A stretch of DNA of 64,000 bases, from NCBI RefSeq assembly GCF_904849725.1, contig NC_058520.1:348127670-348191669 (forward strand), read 5' to 3'. Of the stretch, positions 23,201 to 36,123 are shown piece after piece (the first letter of the stretch is position 1; each line of letters begins with the position of its first letter). A program made the position numbers and the translations under genes. Under the pieces are notes generated by a model. That model was given only the letters and a program-made list of their open reading frames with translations. It was not told the DNA's origin and searched no databases. The DNA comes from Hordeum vulgare subsp. vulgare (Eukaryota; Streptophyta; Magnoliopsida; Poales; Poaceae).

Positions 23201-23825
23201 TTGGCCTGGGTAGGCTCCCTCTGTCCTATTTGGTTTTTTTCTTTTTTTTAAGAAAAAAACAGGAAACCAAATCAAAAGAAAAAAGTTTTAAACAAAATAA
23301 AAAAATAAAGGCTTTTGACTTCTTGAAACAAAAGTTATGCCCCAACTATAAAATAGATTTGGCACTTTTTTTAAACGAATAAAAAAAATAAAACCTTTCT
23401 TAAAGAATAAAACAAAACCCTTTTTAACAAAAGGATAAAATAAACCCCTTTTATAAATAAAAGGGTCTCTAGTTTAAAAAAAAACAACAAAAGGTAAAAA
23501 TAAAGCAAACCCTAGGTGTTGCCCCCACATTTAATAAAAGGACTTTTAAAAGAAGACAAATCTTTTGACGGGTTAAAACTGATCTTTATCAACAACCACA
23601 AAAACGAAATAAGAGGGAGATAGAGGGGGGAGTTCCTATCGCACTAAGACTCGGTGAGCACTCGAAGCACACGCACTCAAAACACCACACGCGACAGACG
23701 ATGCCAGATGCCATGCATGATGCGACGATGCAAACTAAATGATGATGCAACAAATAAAACTAATCACACGATGGAAACGGAAATAAAGGGGGAATCTTCT
23801 GGAACGTCGGCCTCGGGCTGTCACA
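20264..23825 (-). repeat. Sukkula 3' LTR, with internal deletion
   Basis: Runs from TGTCACACCC to GGGCTGTCACA on the plus strand. It is collinear with the right LTR except that 665 bp (27854-28518 of the right copy) is missing at 21129, where a single CAATCA remains. It includes a GCA/CAG-rich stretch (about 22330-22720), a GC-rich block to about 23220, then an A/T-rich stretch. The many overlapping open frames in the GC-rich block are compositional, not genes. Confidence 0.88.
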
Positions 23826-26800
23826 ACTCTCCTACATTACAAGAGGATCTCGCCCCGAGATCCAAGAATGAAAGGGGGAGAGGATGAGAAAGAACAAGAG
23901 GTAAAAAACTTAGTCGCTTCTTGACAAACGAGTGAAACCAACGATCCTTGAAGGTTGCAAAGAGAGGAGGAATGATATGAGAAACAAGCAAGGATTCACG
24001 GAACATTTCTGCAGCACTTCGGTAGGAAAATGGGACAAAAAATTCGATAAGATGGAAGCAATAGACAATATTCACAGCCAACAACTAAATATAACAAGGG
24101 AACACCATGATCTTGATAGAACAACATGATTGACCCGAAAGAGCAACAACACAAAGCCTCCGGAACAAGAGAATAGGAACTAGCTCATACAGAAGAAGGG
24201 AATGAAGAAAAAATGACAACTATCAACACAATAGAATTGAAGAGCCTCCGGAAAGAGAATTGACGTAGTAGTTGGAAAACCAACAACGAAAAGAACAAGA
24301 TAGTAGCGGGCTTATGAAAATCATCTCAGCATCTATGAGGTGACAACCAAGCACTAAAGAAACAAGGATAGATTGGGAGCAACAAGATATGAACAATTCT
24401 TACACCAAGAGGGTGCATTGAGAACTTGGATCAATGGCAAGCACCATGATAGCATAATCCATAGGAAAAGCTTTAGGTGAAATCCAAACCAAGATAGCTC
24501 AATGAAGAAATCATGGGTTGAAAATATCCCATGAACATAGAATTGGTGGGTTTAATTATCTCACACTTGAAAGGAAATCTCTTCGAGGCTCCTACACTAA
24601 GAAGAATGCTATAATACCACCTCAAAGGATAAAGAAAGAAAAATTGCACATATAAATGCAAGAGAAAGGATAGTTGAGGTTCTCCAACAAGAATCTTGAA
24701 GAACACTTAAGAATGGATTGAAACCTTGATGAACCACCAAGAAGGACCTCCGTATACAAATGAATGATGCAAAGATATGAAGGTAGAAAAGAATAAGATT
24801 ATGACCTTGCCAAGATTTAGATGAAGCTTCACCGAGAGATACTTGAGAAAACTTGGAACTCCAGAGAAGAAAAGATAAGAACACTTGAGAAAAAGGAATT
24901 GACATCATGAGCCACTCCGGAACAAGAATTGAAATCACTATGAAAAAGAATAAGAATTATGTTATGCTTATCCTTCATCAAGTTTAATTGATGACAAGCA
25001 ACGGATTTAGCATATCATTTATTCTACTAGAAATGAATCTTGAAGAGGCATAGAGAGATAAGCACCACTTGAGGCATAATTGAAGGAAGCACCGGTAAGA
25101 ATTCAGAGTTGCATGGGAACACCACGAATTAATGGAGAAGCATTAGAATGAAGAGATCATAAGCCACCTGAGAGAAAACTAGAGCAAGGCACTCGATAAT
25201 CGAGAGACGAACGAAGAGACAACAATGGAGAAGAATTGAGGATGAAAGTTGAAAGCTGAGAACGAAGAAGTCTTCTAAAATGATGGCCTTCGGAGGATCG
25301 AGAATGAAAACAACTCAGAAATGCATCAGATAGCAAGAAAGAGATTGCTCATGATTGGGAATAATTCAAGATGATGCCAGAAGGCTGAAACGATGAATCA
25401 TGAAGAGAATGGACCAAGATTCGAGAGAAACACTCCCTCGGTCTTGAAAGAAGAGAATGATTAGAAGAACACCACCAAGAATTAATGAGACACTCCGGAA
25501 TAAGAACAAGGAAAAATTTAGCCAAAGACGACAAATAAATTTGAAGTGAACTTGAAGAAGGAATCTGACTGATGAAATTCATACTTACGTCATAGTTGAA
25601 AAGATTTAGAGATCTCCGGGAAAAGATTAAAAGCGCCAGGAAAGATCCTCGGAAATAACTTGTGGGTTATGGGCCCACTCAAAGAAGCCACCGTTGAAAG
25701 GATTGAAAGAAAGATTGAATGCACCAGTACAAATGAAACTAGATGAGGTTAGCACACCGAAATAAACAAAAGAATTGAAAACAAGAATTTCTGAGATAAC
25801 TTCAGCACTCCGGGTAGACTAGAGAGAAATGAACAACATGATAGGCTGACAAGAAACGCCAACATGGGAAAGAATTTACAAGGATGAAAAGGATATGTTG
25901 AACACAGACAACTGAATTAAATTCACCCGAAAAGATGACAAGAATGAATAAAGATGAACACGAAGCTCCTGAGAATCTTCACAATGAATCACCGAATAGG
26001 ACACGGAAGAAAAGATAGCGGAAGCACATGAAAGAAAACTCTTGGATGAAAATCCAATCACTCAAGAAAAAGGGTAGGACGGCGGGGAAAACAAGACAAC
26101 TGGGACACATGAGATGAACTCCGGAAAGAAATGAGAGAATGATCTTGCAAAATTGGATAGGATAGAATTACTTGGAGAGAAACACACCGGTTGGAAAAGA
26201 ATTAACATGACGACTCCGGTTGACAAGGATTGATATGACAACCTGATTGAACAAAAGAATTTGCATTCTCACATAAAAATATGAGAACAACTCTTAGGAA
26301 TGATCTGAAATCACCACTTGACATCGAAGCTACACAAATTTGTTGGAAGATCGTCCTATAAGTAACTACTTGAATTCCCACCTATGAATTCCCGAAATTT
26401 CTGGTCATGCAATCTGGTACACGGATATAAGGAGTAATATCACACAACTCCTATACTAACCCGTCACCTGTATCACATCCGTCAACACACGGCCAGAATC
26501 TTGGACCTTCATCTACTACAGACCCTCGTGATCACAATGATACAAAGTATGGCAGTACCCCCGAACAATCTGCACCAGTACTGGGGACATCGGGGTTATC
26601 TCGCCACTACTAGTATTGAAGCAATTATGAACATCCTTCGTTCTCAGATACTAAGAAATCTGAATGATAATGATGTGATCAAGAATCCCCTGGAGCTCAA
26701 CTCCCGTGAAACTCAAAGCAGATAGGAGGCACCAAGACAGAACTCCGTCACATCGGCATCATATAGATTCCAAAAATATCAGCGTGATCCTAAAAAAAAT

Positions 26801-26986
26801 TGAGTGAGAAGAGGAGTAGAATTAAGTTATTACGTCAAGATTCCTCACCAGAGCATAGAAGAGGAGAAAAAATAATCCTACTCTCCGATATATAACTAGA
26901 CTCAAAGCAGTTCTTCACTAGACTCGACTCGGCCAAGTTCGATCAATCAAGGGGGCTCCTAGGTCGGTACGGCTCTGATACCAACT
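23826..26986 (-). other. Sukkula internal domain, noncoding
   Basis: 3161 bp without a usable open frame on either strand. The plus strand is A/G-rich, with scattered near-repeats of the form CTCCGGAA(C)AAGAATTGA (for example 24155, 24245, 24914, 25492, 26118 and 26214). The minus-strand PBS lies at its right end. Published work on LARDs suggests this domain is conserved as structured RNA. The packaging or dimerisation role is inference. Confidence 0.75.
26972..26983 (-). other. Primer binding site of Sukkula
   Basis: The minus strand reads TGGTATCAGAGC three bases from the 5' LTR, as in initiator Met tRNA primed elements. It defines the element's minus orientation, and hence the sense of the related solo LTRs. 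Confidence 0.88.
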
Positions 26987-29900
26987 TGTCACGCCCAAGA
27001 TGCGACCCTATCCTCAATTTGGCACGAAGGCCTCGTCATGGATAGAAGCGCATCTCGTCGTGTCGCAAGAATGGATATCATTACAAGTACATGTACTGAA
27101 AAGAAGATATATATATATATATATATATAATTGGCTTACACTCGCCACAAGCTACATCAGAGTCACATCAGTACATTACATAATCATCAAGAGTAAGAGC
27201 AGGGTCCGACTACCGATGAAAACAAACGAGAAAAGAAGAACGACGTCCATCCTTGCTATCCCAGGCTGTCGGCCTGGAACCCATCCTAGATCGATGAAGA
27301 AGAAGAATAAGAAGAAGCAACTCCAAATGAACAATAAACGCGCTCGCGTCAAGTAACCTTTACCTGTACCTGTAACTAGTGTTGTAGTAATCTGTGAGCC
27401 ACAGGGGACTCGGCAATCTCATTTCCAAAGGTATCAAGACTAGCAAAGCTTAATGGGTGAGGTATGGTTAAGTGGTGAGGTTGCAGCAGCGGCTAACCAT
27501 ATATATAGGGTGGCTAACTTACGAGTACAAGAAATAAGAGGGAGGAAGATCTACACATAACGGACGTGAACTACTGATGATCAAATGAATGATCCTGAAT
27601 ACCTACCTACGTCAGACATAACCCCACCGTGTCCTCGATCGGACGAGAACTCACGAAAGAGACTGTCACGGTTACGCACGCAGTTGGCAAGTTTTAATTA
27701 AGTTAACTTCAAGTTATCTAGAACCAGTGTTAAACAAAGTTTCCACGTTGCCACATAACCATGGGCACGGCTTCCCGAAAAGATTTAACCCTGCAGGGGT
27801 GCTCCAACAAGTCGATCACAAATTACCACAAGCCGTATAGAAATCCTCAATCATGAAGCTCGTGATCTCGTCGGATTCCTTAGTGGAAAACCTCAACTCT
27901 GAGATTACCCAAAGCATCACCGGAATCCCGATGCACCAGATATCTCGTAAAAGGTAAAACTAATCCAGCAAGGCCGCCCGATGTGTCGACAATCCCGATA
28001 GGAGCCGCGTATCACGTTCTCAGGACACGGCGGATGGAAAAGCCTACAGGTACCAAACCTCGAGTTGCCCCGTGGTGGCCCCGTAGTCTGTCCATTTTGG
28101 ACCAACACTCATGAGGAGCACTGGCCCGGGGGTTGATTAAATTATCCTTGGGTTAATTACTCCCTATGCAGTTCATTAGTTATTAGGCAAATGTAGTACC
28201 AAAGTTGGGCCTTGCCAGACCAGCTCTAATATAAAACGAATTATCAAGGGGGTCCCCATAACAACCCCGATCGTGTTAGGAGCGCTCATTTATGGAACAT
28301 AACACCGGTAGCCGAAAACTAAGGGGGCAAAGGTGGAACAAAACACCAGGCTAGAAAGGTCGAGGCTTCCACCTTTTACGAAGTATATAGGTCCATTAAA
28401 ATAAATAGCATTTAATATGGTGACATGACAAGGAACCCATGTTTTCACATTGAGGCAACTGCACCTGCAACTAGCAACGCTAATAACATGGGTAAGCAAG
28501 CGGTAACATAGCCAATCAGTGGTTTGCTAGGTTGAACAGGTTGAAGGTTATCATGGCATTGTTGTGAGGCTGGTATTTAACATGTGGTGGGCAACGAGAC
28601 ATAATCGATAGCATCGAAATAACTAGCATGGCAATGATAGTAATGGTATTTGGGGAAATGGTAATCTTGCCTGAGATCCCGCTTGGAAGAAGAACAACTC
28701 CGAGATGTCGGCGAACCAACGTAGTCGAGCGGGTCCTCACATTCCGACACGCTTGCGGAACTCTATCGAGACAAAGCAAACCGGAAACAAACATCAACAC
28801 AAATATTCACCACACGATGCACAACATGATGCACAACCTAATATGATGCATGAACAGATCAAAATGCAAGGGATGGCATGGCAATTCACCTCACGCAAAC
28901 ACTACACATTAAGTGAAGCTCGATATGCAACGGGTTGCATATCGACGAAACTCCACGATTAATTATTTAATGCACTCCCGATTATTTAACAAGCAATATT
29001 AAATGTTGTTAACATGGCAAGGGGTGAAGCAAGGATCCTACGTGGCATCCTAGTCGGTTAACACGCGGAGCAAAAACGGAGCTACGGCACAAGAGGAATG
29101 CAACAAAATATATCATGCCATGAATGCTTCATGCATGCAAGTTACAACATCACCACGGCAAGAAGAGAAGGAAACATGTGTCGCCACGGTGAGCGAGAGG
29201 GAACCATGGCGCCAAGACGGAAACGATGCCACGGCAGCGTTCCTATCCCAATAACTCATCGAGATATCGTGCCAACTTATAGGAAGCATGTGCGGGACAA
29301 ACCGAATATAGATGGGGTGATCCCGGTTTATGGGTTCCCATGTGTCGAGGCACAACATAGAGGGACAACGTGCAACGGGCAACATACGACGCAAACATAC
29401 ATACATCTCATACATCATATGTGTTCGGTTCACGACGCGTCTCACCGGTATACCTACGAAGCGTGTGAATCGGAGGGGTTCGGATCGGTTAAGGAGCTCA
29501 ACAAAAATCGTGGTCGTCATGGAAGTAGTTGTCGTCGTGGTACTCGGGTCTCGTCGACGGTAGTCGTTCGCTCGGCGTCGTGGTTCACGGTCTTCGGCGA
29601 CGGAAGTCGAACTCGTTTTCGGAAGATGTTCGGGGTCGTTGAGGACGTCGTGGACTCGACGAACTCGTCAACGACCCACGATGGCGGGGATGGTGCACGC
29701 GGTCTCCGGCGACGTTCCAACAGACAACCGGGCAAGGAAACAGTAGCAAGCAACTGCATCGCGGCGACACCAAGAAGGCACGACAGCAAGGCAAGCGGGA
29801 CAAGCATGCAACAGCTAGCAAAAACCTACCTAGCAGCAGCAATCGGTAGCAGCACAACTAGCAGCTACTAAAGGTAGCCAGCAACAGCAACTAAAAGGCA

Positions 29901-31236
29901 AGCATAGCAACAGCAGGAAGCTACAGCTAGCAGACCAAGCATCCAGCAGCTACGCAACTGCAGTAGCTGCTACACATGCATCGGCAGCAAACCAGCAACA
30001 GCAAAAGACACGGCATCAGGCAGTAGGAGCTATTGGCAGGCAAGGCGAACAGCAAAGCAGTGACAACAACAGGCGGCAACAGGCAAGAAGCAACTACAGC
30101 GGCAACAACATATCTGGCAGCAGGGCAAACCGACGCAGGGCAGGCAAGCCGGCGGCGCGCGGCGCCGGCACGGATGGCATGCAGAGGGCCTCGGTGCTGG
30201 CAGGGGAGGAGCACGGTAGGCTGCAGGGGAGGCCGTCGGGGAGCTGCGGGGTACCAGGCAGGCGCGGGCGAGGGCGGCGCGCGGGAGCTGCCGGCGGGTG
30301 GCGCGGCGACCACGCGGGCACCGGGTAGAGCAGGCGAAGCCTGGACGGGCCGGCGCGAGCTCGGCCCCAGCAGCGGAGCTGCAGCGGCTCGGGGCTGGCA
30401 AGCTCCTGCGTGGGGAACGGCGAGGTCGAGGCCAGGGCTATGCGGGAGGGGCTGAGCGCGGGCGAGGGGGCGAGGCATGGGGAATCGAACGGCGCTAGGG
30501 AGACATCTGCGGGAGGAGGAAGGCACGAGAGGAGGGAGAGAACTGCGCGAGGGGGAAGGAGACGGTGGGGGAGTGTCGCTAGGGCAGGGGGAGCTGCTGG
30601 GCCTGGGCCGGCTGGCCTGGGCATGCTCTCTCTGTCCTATTTGGTTTTTTTTCTTTTTTTTAAGAAAAAAAATAGGAAACCAAATCAAAACAAAAAAGTT
30701 TTAAACAAAATAAAAAAATAAAGGCTTTTGACTTCTTGAAACAAAAGTTATGCCCCAACTATAAAATAGATTGGGCACTTTTTTTAAACGAATAAAAAAA
30801 TAAAACCTTTCTTAAAGAATAAAACAAAACCCTTTTTAACAAAAGGATAAAATAAACCCCTTTTATAAATAAAAGGGTCTCTAGTTTTTAAAAAAACAAC
30901 AAAAGGTAAAAATAAAGCAAACCCTAGGGGTTGCCCCCACATTTAATAAAATGACTTTTAAAAGAAGAAGAATCTTTTGACGGGGTTAAAACTGATCTTT
31001 AGCAACAACCACAAAAACGAAATAAGAGGGAGAGAGAGGGGAGTTCCTATCACACTAAGACTCGGTGAGCACTTGAAGCACACGCACTCAAAACACCACA
31101 CGCGACAGACAATGCAAGATGCCATGCATGATGCGACGATGCAAACTAAATGATGATGCAACAAATAAAACTAATCACGCGACGGAATCATAAAGAAAGG
31201 GGGAATCTTCTGGAACGTCAGCATCGGGCTGTCACA
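26987..31236 (-). repeat. Sukkula 5' LTR, full length
   Basis: 4250 bp, from TGTCACGCCC to GGGCTGTCACA on the plus strand. It contains the 665 bp segment lost from the other LTR. That segment looks like ordinary LTR sequence with no terminal repeats of its own, so the shorter copy is the deleted one. It ends next to the target duplication GAGAC (31237-31241). An AT microsatellite is at 27107-27129. Confidence 0.9.
27107..27129. repeat. AT dinucleotide microsatellite
   Basis: Uninterrupted AT run in the right Sukkula LTR. The matching run in the left LTR (about 20386-20400) is shorter, so its length has changed since insertion. Confidence 0.85.
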
Positions 31237-31475
31237 GAGACGTCCCCGGGCTATAGGTGTGTTGAACGCAGAGACACCGTATGTTCGGTGTTCGGATCGG
31301 ATCTTCCGCGATTTGAATCGCCGCGAGTACGACTCCATCGACCGCGTTCATAGTAACTCTTCCGCTTTGCGATCTTCAACGGTATGAAGATTATCTACCT
31401 CACTCGTTGCTGGTCTCTCGTAGATGATCTTGGTGTGACGTAGGAATTTTTTTGGATTATTACTACGTTCCCCAA
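31237..31475 (+). repeat. Angela-like 5' LTR, right end (segment 2)
   Basis: Starts with the GAGAC duplication and runs on as GTCCCCGGGCTATAGG through the typical Angela LTR tail (CTCGTTGCTGGTCTCTCGTA, then TACGTTCCCCAA). It completes the LTR begun at 19348. The exact last base is uncertain because the terminal CA is degenerate. Confidence 0.85.
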
Positions 31476-31478
31476 AAT

Positions 31479-31490
31479 TGGCATCCGAGC
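31479..31490 (+). other. Primer binding site of the Angela-like element (degenerate)
   Basis: TGGCATCCGAGC directly after the LTR. It resembles the Met-tRNA site TGGTATCAGAGC with two changes. The following GAGGTTCTATACGTAG is typical of Angela 5' leaders. Confidence 0.7.
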
Positions 31491-32980
31491 GAGGTTCTAT
31501 ACGTAGATTCTATGCACGAGTAGAACACAAAAGTTGTGGCAATAATTTTGTCAATTGCTTGTCGTTACTAGTCTTATCTTGATTCGGCGGCATCGTGGGA
31601 TGAAGCAGCCCGGACTGACTTTACACGTACTCTTACGTGAGACTGGTTCCACCGCCTGACATGCACTTGTTGCATGAGGTGGCTAGCAGGTGTTTGTCTC
31701 TCCCACTTTAGTCAGATCGGATTCGATGAAGAGGGTCCTTATGAAGGATAAATAGCATTGCCATATCACCGTTCTGGCTATGATGTAGGTAAGAATCGTT
31801 CTTGTGAGAAACCCGTAGTAGCCACGTAAAACTTGCAACAACAATTAGAGGACGTCTAACTTGTTTTTGTAGGGTATGCTATGTGATGTGATACGGCCAA
31901 AAGGACATGACGGTATATATGTGATGTCTGAGATTGATCATGTTCTTGTAATAGGATTCACGACTTGCATGTCGATGAGTATGACAACCGGCAGGAGCCA
32001 TAGGAGTTGTCTTAATTTATTGTATGAGATGCAACGCCATGTGATTACATTAGTTTATTGCTAACCGTTAGCTATAGTAGTAGAAGTAATAGTTGGCAAG
32101 ACGACTTTGCGAAGACACAGTGATGGAGATCATGGTGTCATTCCAGTGACAATGATGATCATGTCGTGCCCCGAACATGGAGATCAAAGGAGCAAGATGG
32201 TATTGGCCATATCATGTCACTATATGATTTGCATGTGATGTTAATCATGTTTTCTATATCTTATTTGCTTAGAATTACTGTAGTAAATAAGATTATCCCT
32301 CACTAAAATTTCAATAAAAGTGTTCCGCCTAAGTGTGCACCGTTGCGAAGGATCTTTGTTTCGAAGCACCGCGTGATGATCGGGTGTGATAGATTCCAAC
32401 GTTCGCATACAACGGGTGTAAGCCAGATTTACACACGCAAAACACTTAGGTTGACTTGACGAGCCTAGCATGTACATACATGGCCTCGGAATAGGGTAGA
32501 CTGAAAGTTCGAACATGAGTCGTATGGTGGATACGATCAACATGGAGATGTTCACCATTGATGACTAGTCTGTCTCACGTGATGATCGGACACGGCCTAG
32601 TCGACGTGGGTCATGTATCACTTGGATGACTAGAAGGATGTCTATCTAAGTGGGAGTTCATTAAATAATTTTATTAGATGTACTTAATTATCATGATCGT
32701 AGTCGAAAAGGTCTTTGCAAATTATGTTATAACTTGTGTTGTAGCTCTACTGTTTTGATATGTTCCTAGAGAAAACTTAGTTGAAAGATGATTGTAGCAA
32801 TTACGCAGACTTGGTTCGTTAACTGAGGATTGTCCTCATTGCTGCGCAGAAGGCTTATGTCCTTAATGCACTGCTCGGTGTCCTCGTCTCGGGATGTTAC
32901 GAACATATGGCATACACTTTTTTGATAACTACATGATAGTTCAGCGCATAATGCTTAAAAGGCTTAGAATTGAGGCACCG
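31491..32980 (+). other. Angela-like 5' leader, noncoding
   Basis: Long untranslated leader typical of Angela/BARE elements (GATTCGGCGGCATCGTGGGA, GGTTCCACCGCCTGACATGC, ACGTAAAACTTGCAACAACA). It contains no long open frame. The start of gag cannot be placed because of decay. Confidence 0.65.
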
Positions 32981-34578
32981 AAGACGTTTTGAATATCACG
33001 GAACATATGAGATGTTCCAAGAGATGAAATTGGGATTTCATGCTCGTGCCCTTGTTGAGAGGTCTGAGACCTCCGGCAACATTCTTAGTCTACAAAGTAA
33101 GGGAGAGAGGCTCAATCGTTGATCTTGTGCTCAGATCATCTGAGTGCTACAATCACTTGAATCGAGTGGGAGTTAATCTTCCAAATGAGTTAGTAATGGT
33201 TCTCCAAAGTCACTGCCACCAAGCTACTAGAGCTTCGTGATGAACTAAAATCTATCAGGGATAGATATGCTGATCCTTGAGCTATTCGCGATATTTGACA
33301 CCGCGAAAGTAGAAACAAAAAAGGAGCATCAATTCTTGATGGTTACTAAAACCGCTAGTTTCAAAGAAGGTCAAAGGGCAAGAAGGGATACTTCATGAAA
33401 CGGCAAACCAGTTGCTGCTCTAGTGAAGAGACCCAAGGATGAACCCAAACCCGAGACTAAGTGCTTCTGTAATGAGGGGAACAGTCACTGAAGAGGAACT
33501 ACCCTAGATACCTGGTAGATGAGAAGGCTGGCAAAGTCAACAAAAGTATATTGGATATACATGATATTGATGTGTACTTTACTAGTACTTCTTGTAGCAC
33601 CAGGGTATTAGATAATGGTTCAGTTGCTAAGTGTTAGTAACTCGAAATAAAAGCTATGGAATAAATGGAGACTAGCTAAAGGCGAGGTGACGATAAGTGT
33701 TGGAAGTGTTCCAAGGTCGATGTGATCAAACATCGCACGCTCCTTCTACCACCGGTATTAGTGTTGAACCTAAATAATTGTTATTTGGTGTTTGCGTTGA
33801 GAAGGAACTTGATTGGATTATGTTTATTGCAATAGGTTATTCATTTAAAGAGAATAATGGTTATTCTATTTACTTGAATAATACCTTCAATGGTCTTGCT
33901 CCTAGAATGAATGGTTTATTGAATCTCGATTTTAGTGATACACTTGTTCATAGTAGTCATGCCAAAAGATATAAAGTAGTAATGATATTACCAACTACTT
34001 GTGGCACTGCCATTTGAGTCATATTGGTATAAAACGCATGAACAAGCTCCATGATAATGGATCTTTGGACTCAGTCATTTTTCAAAAGTTTGAGACATGC
34101 GAACCATGTCTATTGGTATAAACGCATGAAGAAACTCCGTGCACATGAATCGTTTCGACTCACTTGGGGCATACAAATCATACCACATGGGCAAGATGAC
34201 TGAAGACCTCGTTTTCCAGTGAGATGGAACAAGAAAGTAACTTGTTGGATGTAATACATTTTGATGTGTACGGTCCAATGAGTACTGAGGCACGAAGTGG
34301 ATATCATTATGTTCTTACTTCACAAACGATTTGAGTAGATATTAGTATATTTACTTGATGAAACGCAAGTCTGAATTATTGAAAGGTTCAAGTAATTTCA
34401 GAGTAAAGTTGAAGATCATCATGACAAGAGGATAATACGTATACGATGTGATCGTGGAGGTAAACATATCTGAGTTGCGAGTATGGTAAACATTTAAGAC
34501 AATGTGAAAACTGTTTCACAACTCATGCCACATGGAACAAGATAGTGTGATGGTGTGTCCGTATGTCGTAGTCGTGCC
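32981..34578 (+). pseudogene. Angela-like gag, protease and pre-integrase remnants
   Basis: Heavily decayed coding region. Gag-like peptides lie at 33040-33240 (ECYNHLNRVGVNLPNELVM). Around 33430-33480 there is sequence resembling the pre-knuckle region. A protease to pre-integrase stretch at 33778-34017 reads EKELDWIMFIAIGYSFKENN. The pre-integrase motif LWHCHLSHIGIKRMNKLH reads at about 33993-34050. A short near-repeat of that region lies about 60 bp further on (34113-34140). Stops and frameshifts are too many to list. The region ends at GTGCC (34574-34578), the target duplication of element E, and pol resumes at 45711. Intact copies encode a Copia polyprotein. Confidence 0.7.
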
Positions 34579-36123
34579 TGCTACGGCAGCAGACAACAGC
34601 ACCAGAAATTGGCACGTTGACGGAGACTTGTCTTGCGCTGGTTTTTCCCTTGAAGAGGAAAGGGTGATGCAGCACATGAGCAGTAAGTATTTCCCTCGGT
34701 ATGAGAACCAAGGTATCAATCTAGTAGGAGAATCTCGTCAAGTCCAGAGTACCTGCACAAACAGAAAAGAGCTTCCACCCAACGCTATAAAGGGGTTGTC
34801 AATCCCTTCAAGTTTGATTGCAAAGTGAGATCTGAAGGCGAAAAGTGCAACGAAGTAAAACTGTAAGGCTGAAAATATGATGTGAAGTAGACCCGGGGGG
34901 CATAGTGTTCAGTAGAGGCTTCTCTCAAAATAGCAAGTAATACGGTGGGTGAACAAATTACTGTCGAGCAATTGATAGAACCGCGCAAAGTCATGACGAT
35001 ATCTAAGGCAATGATCATACATATAGGCATCACGTCCGACACAAGTAGACCGATACTTTCTGCATCTACTACTATTACTCCACACATCGACCGCTATCCA
35101 GCATGCATCTAGTCTATTGAGTTCATGACGAACAGAGTAACACCTTAAGCAAGATGACATGATGTAGAGGGATAAACTCAAACCAATGAAAAACCCCATC
35201 TTTTTACCCTTGATGGCAACAACATGATGCGTGCCTCGCTACCCCTTCTGTCACTGGGTGAGGTCACCGCACGGTTTGAACCCAAAACCAAGTACTTCTC
35301 CCATTGCAAGAATCATAGATCAAGCTGGCCAAACAAAACCCACAACTCGAAGAGAATTACAAGGATATGAAATCATGCATAAGAGAGATCAAAAGAAACT
35401 CAAATAAGATTCATAGATAATTTGATCATAAATCAACAATTCATCGGATCTCGACAAACACACCGCAAAAGAAGATTACGTCGGATAGATCTCCATGAAG
35501 ATCATGGAGAACTTTTGTATTGAAGATCCAAGAGAGAGAAGCCATCTAGCTACTAGCTATGGACCCGTAGGTCAGTGGTGAACTACTCACGCATCATCGT
35601 AGAGGTCATGGTGTTGATGAAGAAGCCCTCCGTATCCGAAAACCCCCTCCGGTAGGGCACCAGAACGTGCCTGAGATGGGATCTTGCGGAGACAGAAGCT
35701 TGCGGCGGCGGAAAAGTACTTTCGATGATCCATTGATTTTTTTTCTGGGATTTAAGGGAATATATAGGCAAAAGACCTAGGGAAGAGGTGGCCCACGGAG
35801 CCCACATGCCTGGAAGGCGCGGGCCCCCCTGGTCGCGGCTAGGGGGCTTGTGGGGTCCCTGGTGGCCCCCTGCCTTGGTTCTCAAGCTTCCCGATCTTCT
35901 TTTGTTTTGGAAAAAATCTTTTTGGAGGTTTCGTTCCGTTTGGACTCCGTTTAAAATCCTCCTCTGAAAGGGGTCAAAAACACGGAAAAAACAGGAATTG
36001 GCACTTGGCACTGAGTTAAGAAGTTAGTCCCAAAAAGATATAAAAGGCATACAAAACATCCAAAGTTTGACAAGATAATAGCATGAAACCATCAAAAATT
36101 GTGGATACGTTGGAGACGTATCA
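34579..36123 (-). repeat. 3' LTR of element E
   Basis: 1545 bp, from TGCTACGGCAGCAG to GAGACGTATCA on the plus strand. It is about 120 bp longer than the right LTR because of sequence at about 34762-34893, which looks like normal LTR sequence lost from the right copy. A minus-strand TATATA box is at 35761-35766, just downstream (in element sense) of a GC-rich inverted repeat at 35797-35859. Confidence 0.87.
35761..35766 (-). promoter_or_regulatory. TATA box in the left LTR of E
   Basis: The minus strand reads CCTATATATTCC. The same arrangement occurs at 45348-45353 in the other LTR. In both, the box follows a GC-rich hairpin. Confidence 0.55.

Larger units (their letters stand above)
20264..31236 (-). 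mobile_element. Sukkula-type LARD (non-autonomous, large LTRs)
   Basis: A complete minus-strand element: two long LTRs (3562 and 4250 bp) around a 3161 bp internal domain with no coding capacity. It is flanked by the 5 bp target duplication GAGAC (20259-20263 and 31237-31241). Angela LTR sequence runs continuously across the empty site. The LTR end reads TGTCACGCCCAAGATGCGAC at 26987, which matches the reverse complement of the Sukkula LTR primer as I remember it from barley marker work. LARDs of barley and relatives have 4-5 kb LTRs and a roughly 3 kb noncoding core, as here. It would need proteins from an autonomous Gypsy partner. Confidence 0.9.

Noticed and set aside
22099..23213. Long overlapping open frames on both strands in the left Sukkula LTR (up to 314 codons), and their counterparts at 29098-30721
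   Set aside because: They follow the CAG-rich and GC-rich composition, overlap in all frames, have no recognisable domain and differ in frame between the two LTR copies.
27854..28512. A separate insertion in the right Sukkula LTR
   Set aside because: No terminal repeats or known element features. The segment reads as ordinary LTR sequence and the other copy shows a microhomology deletion.
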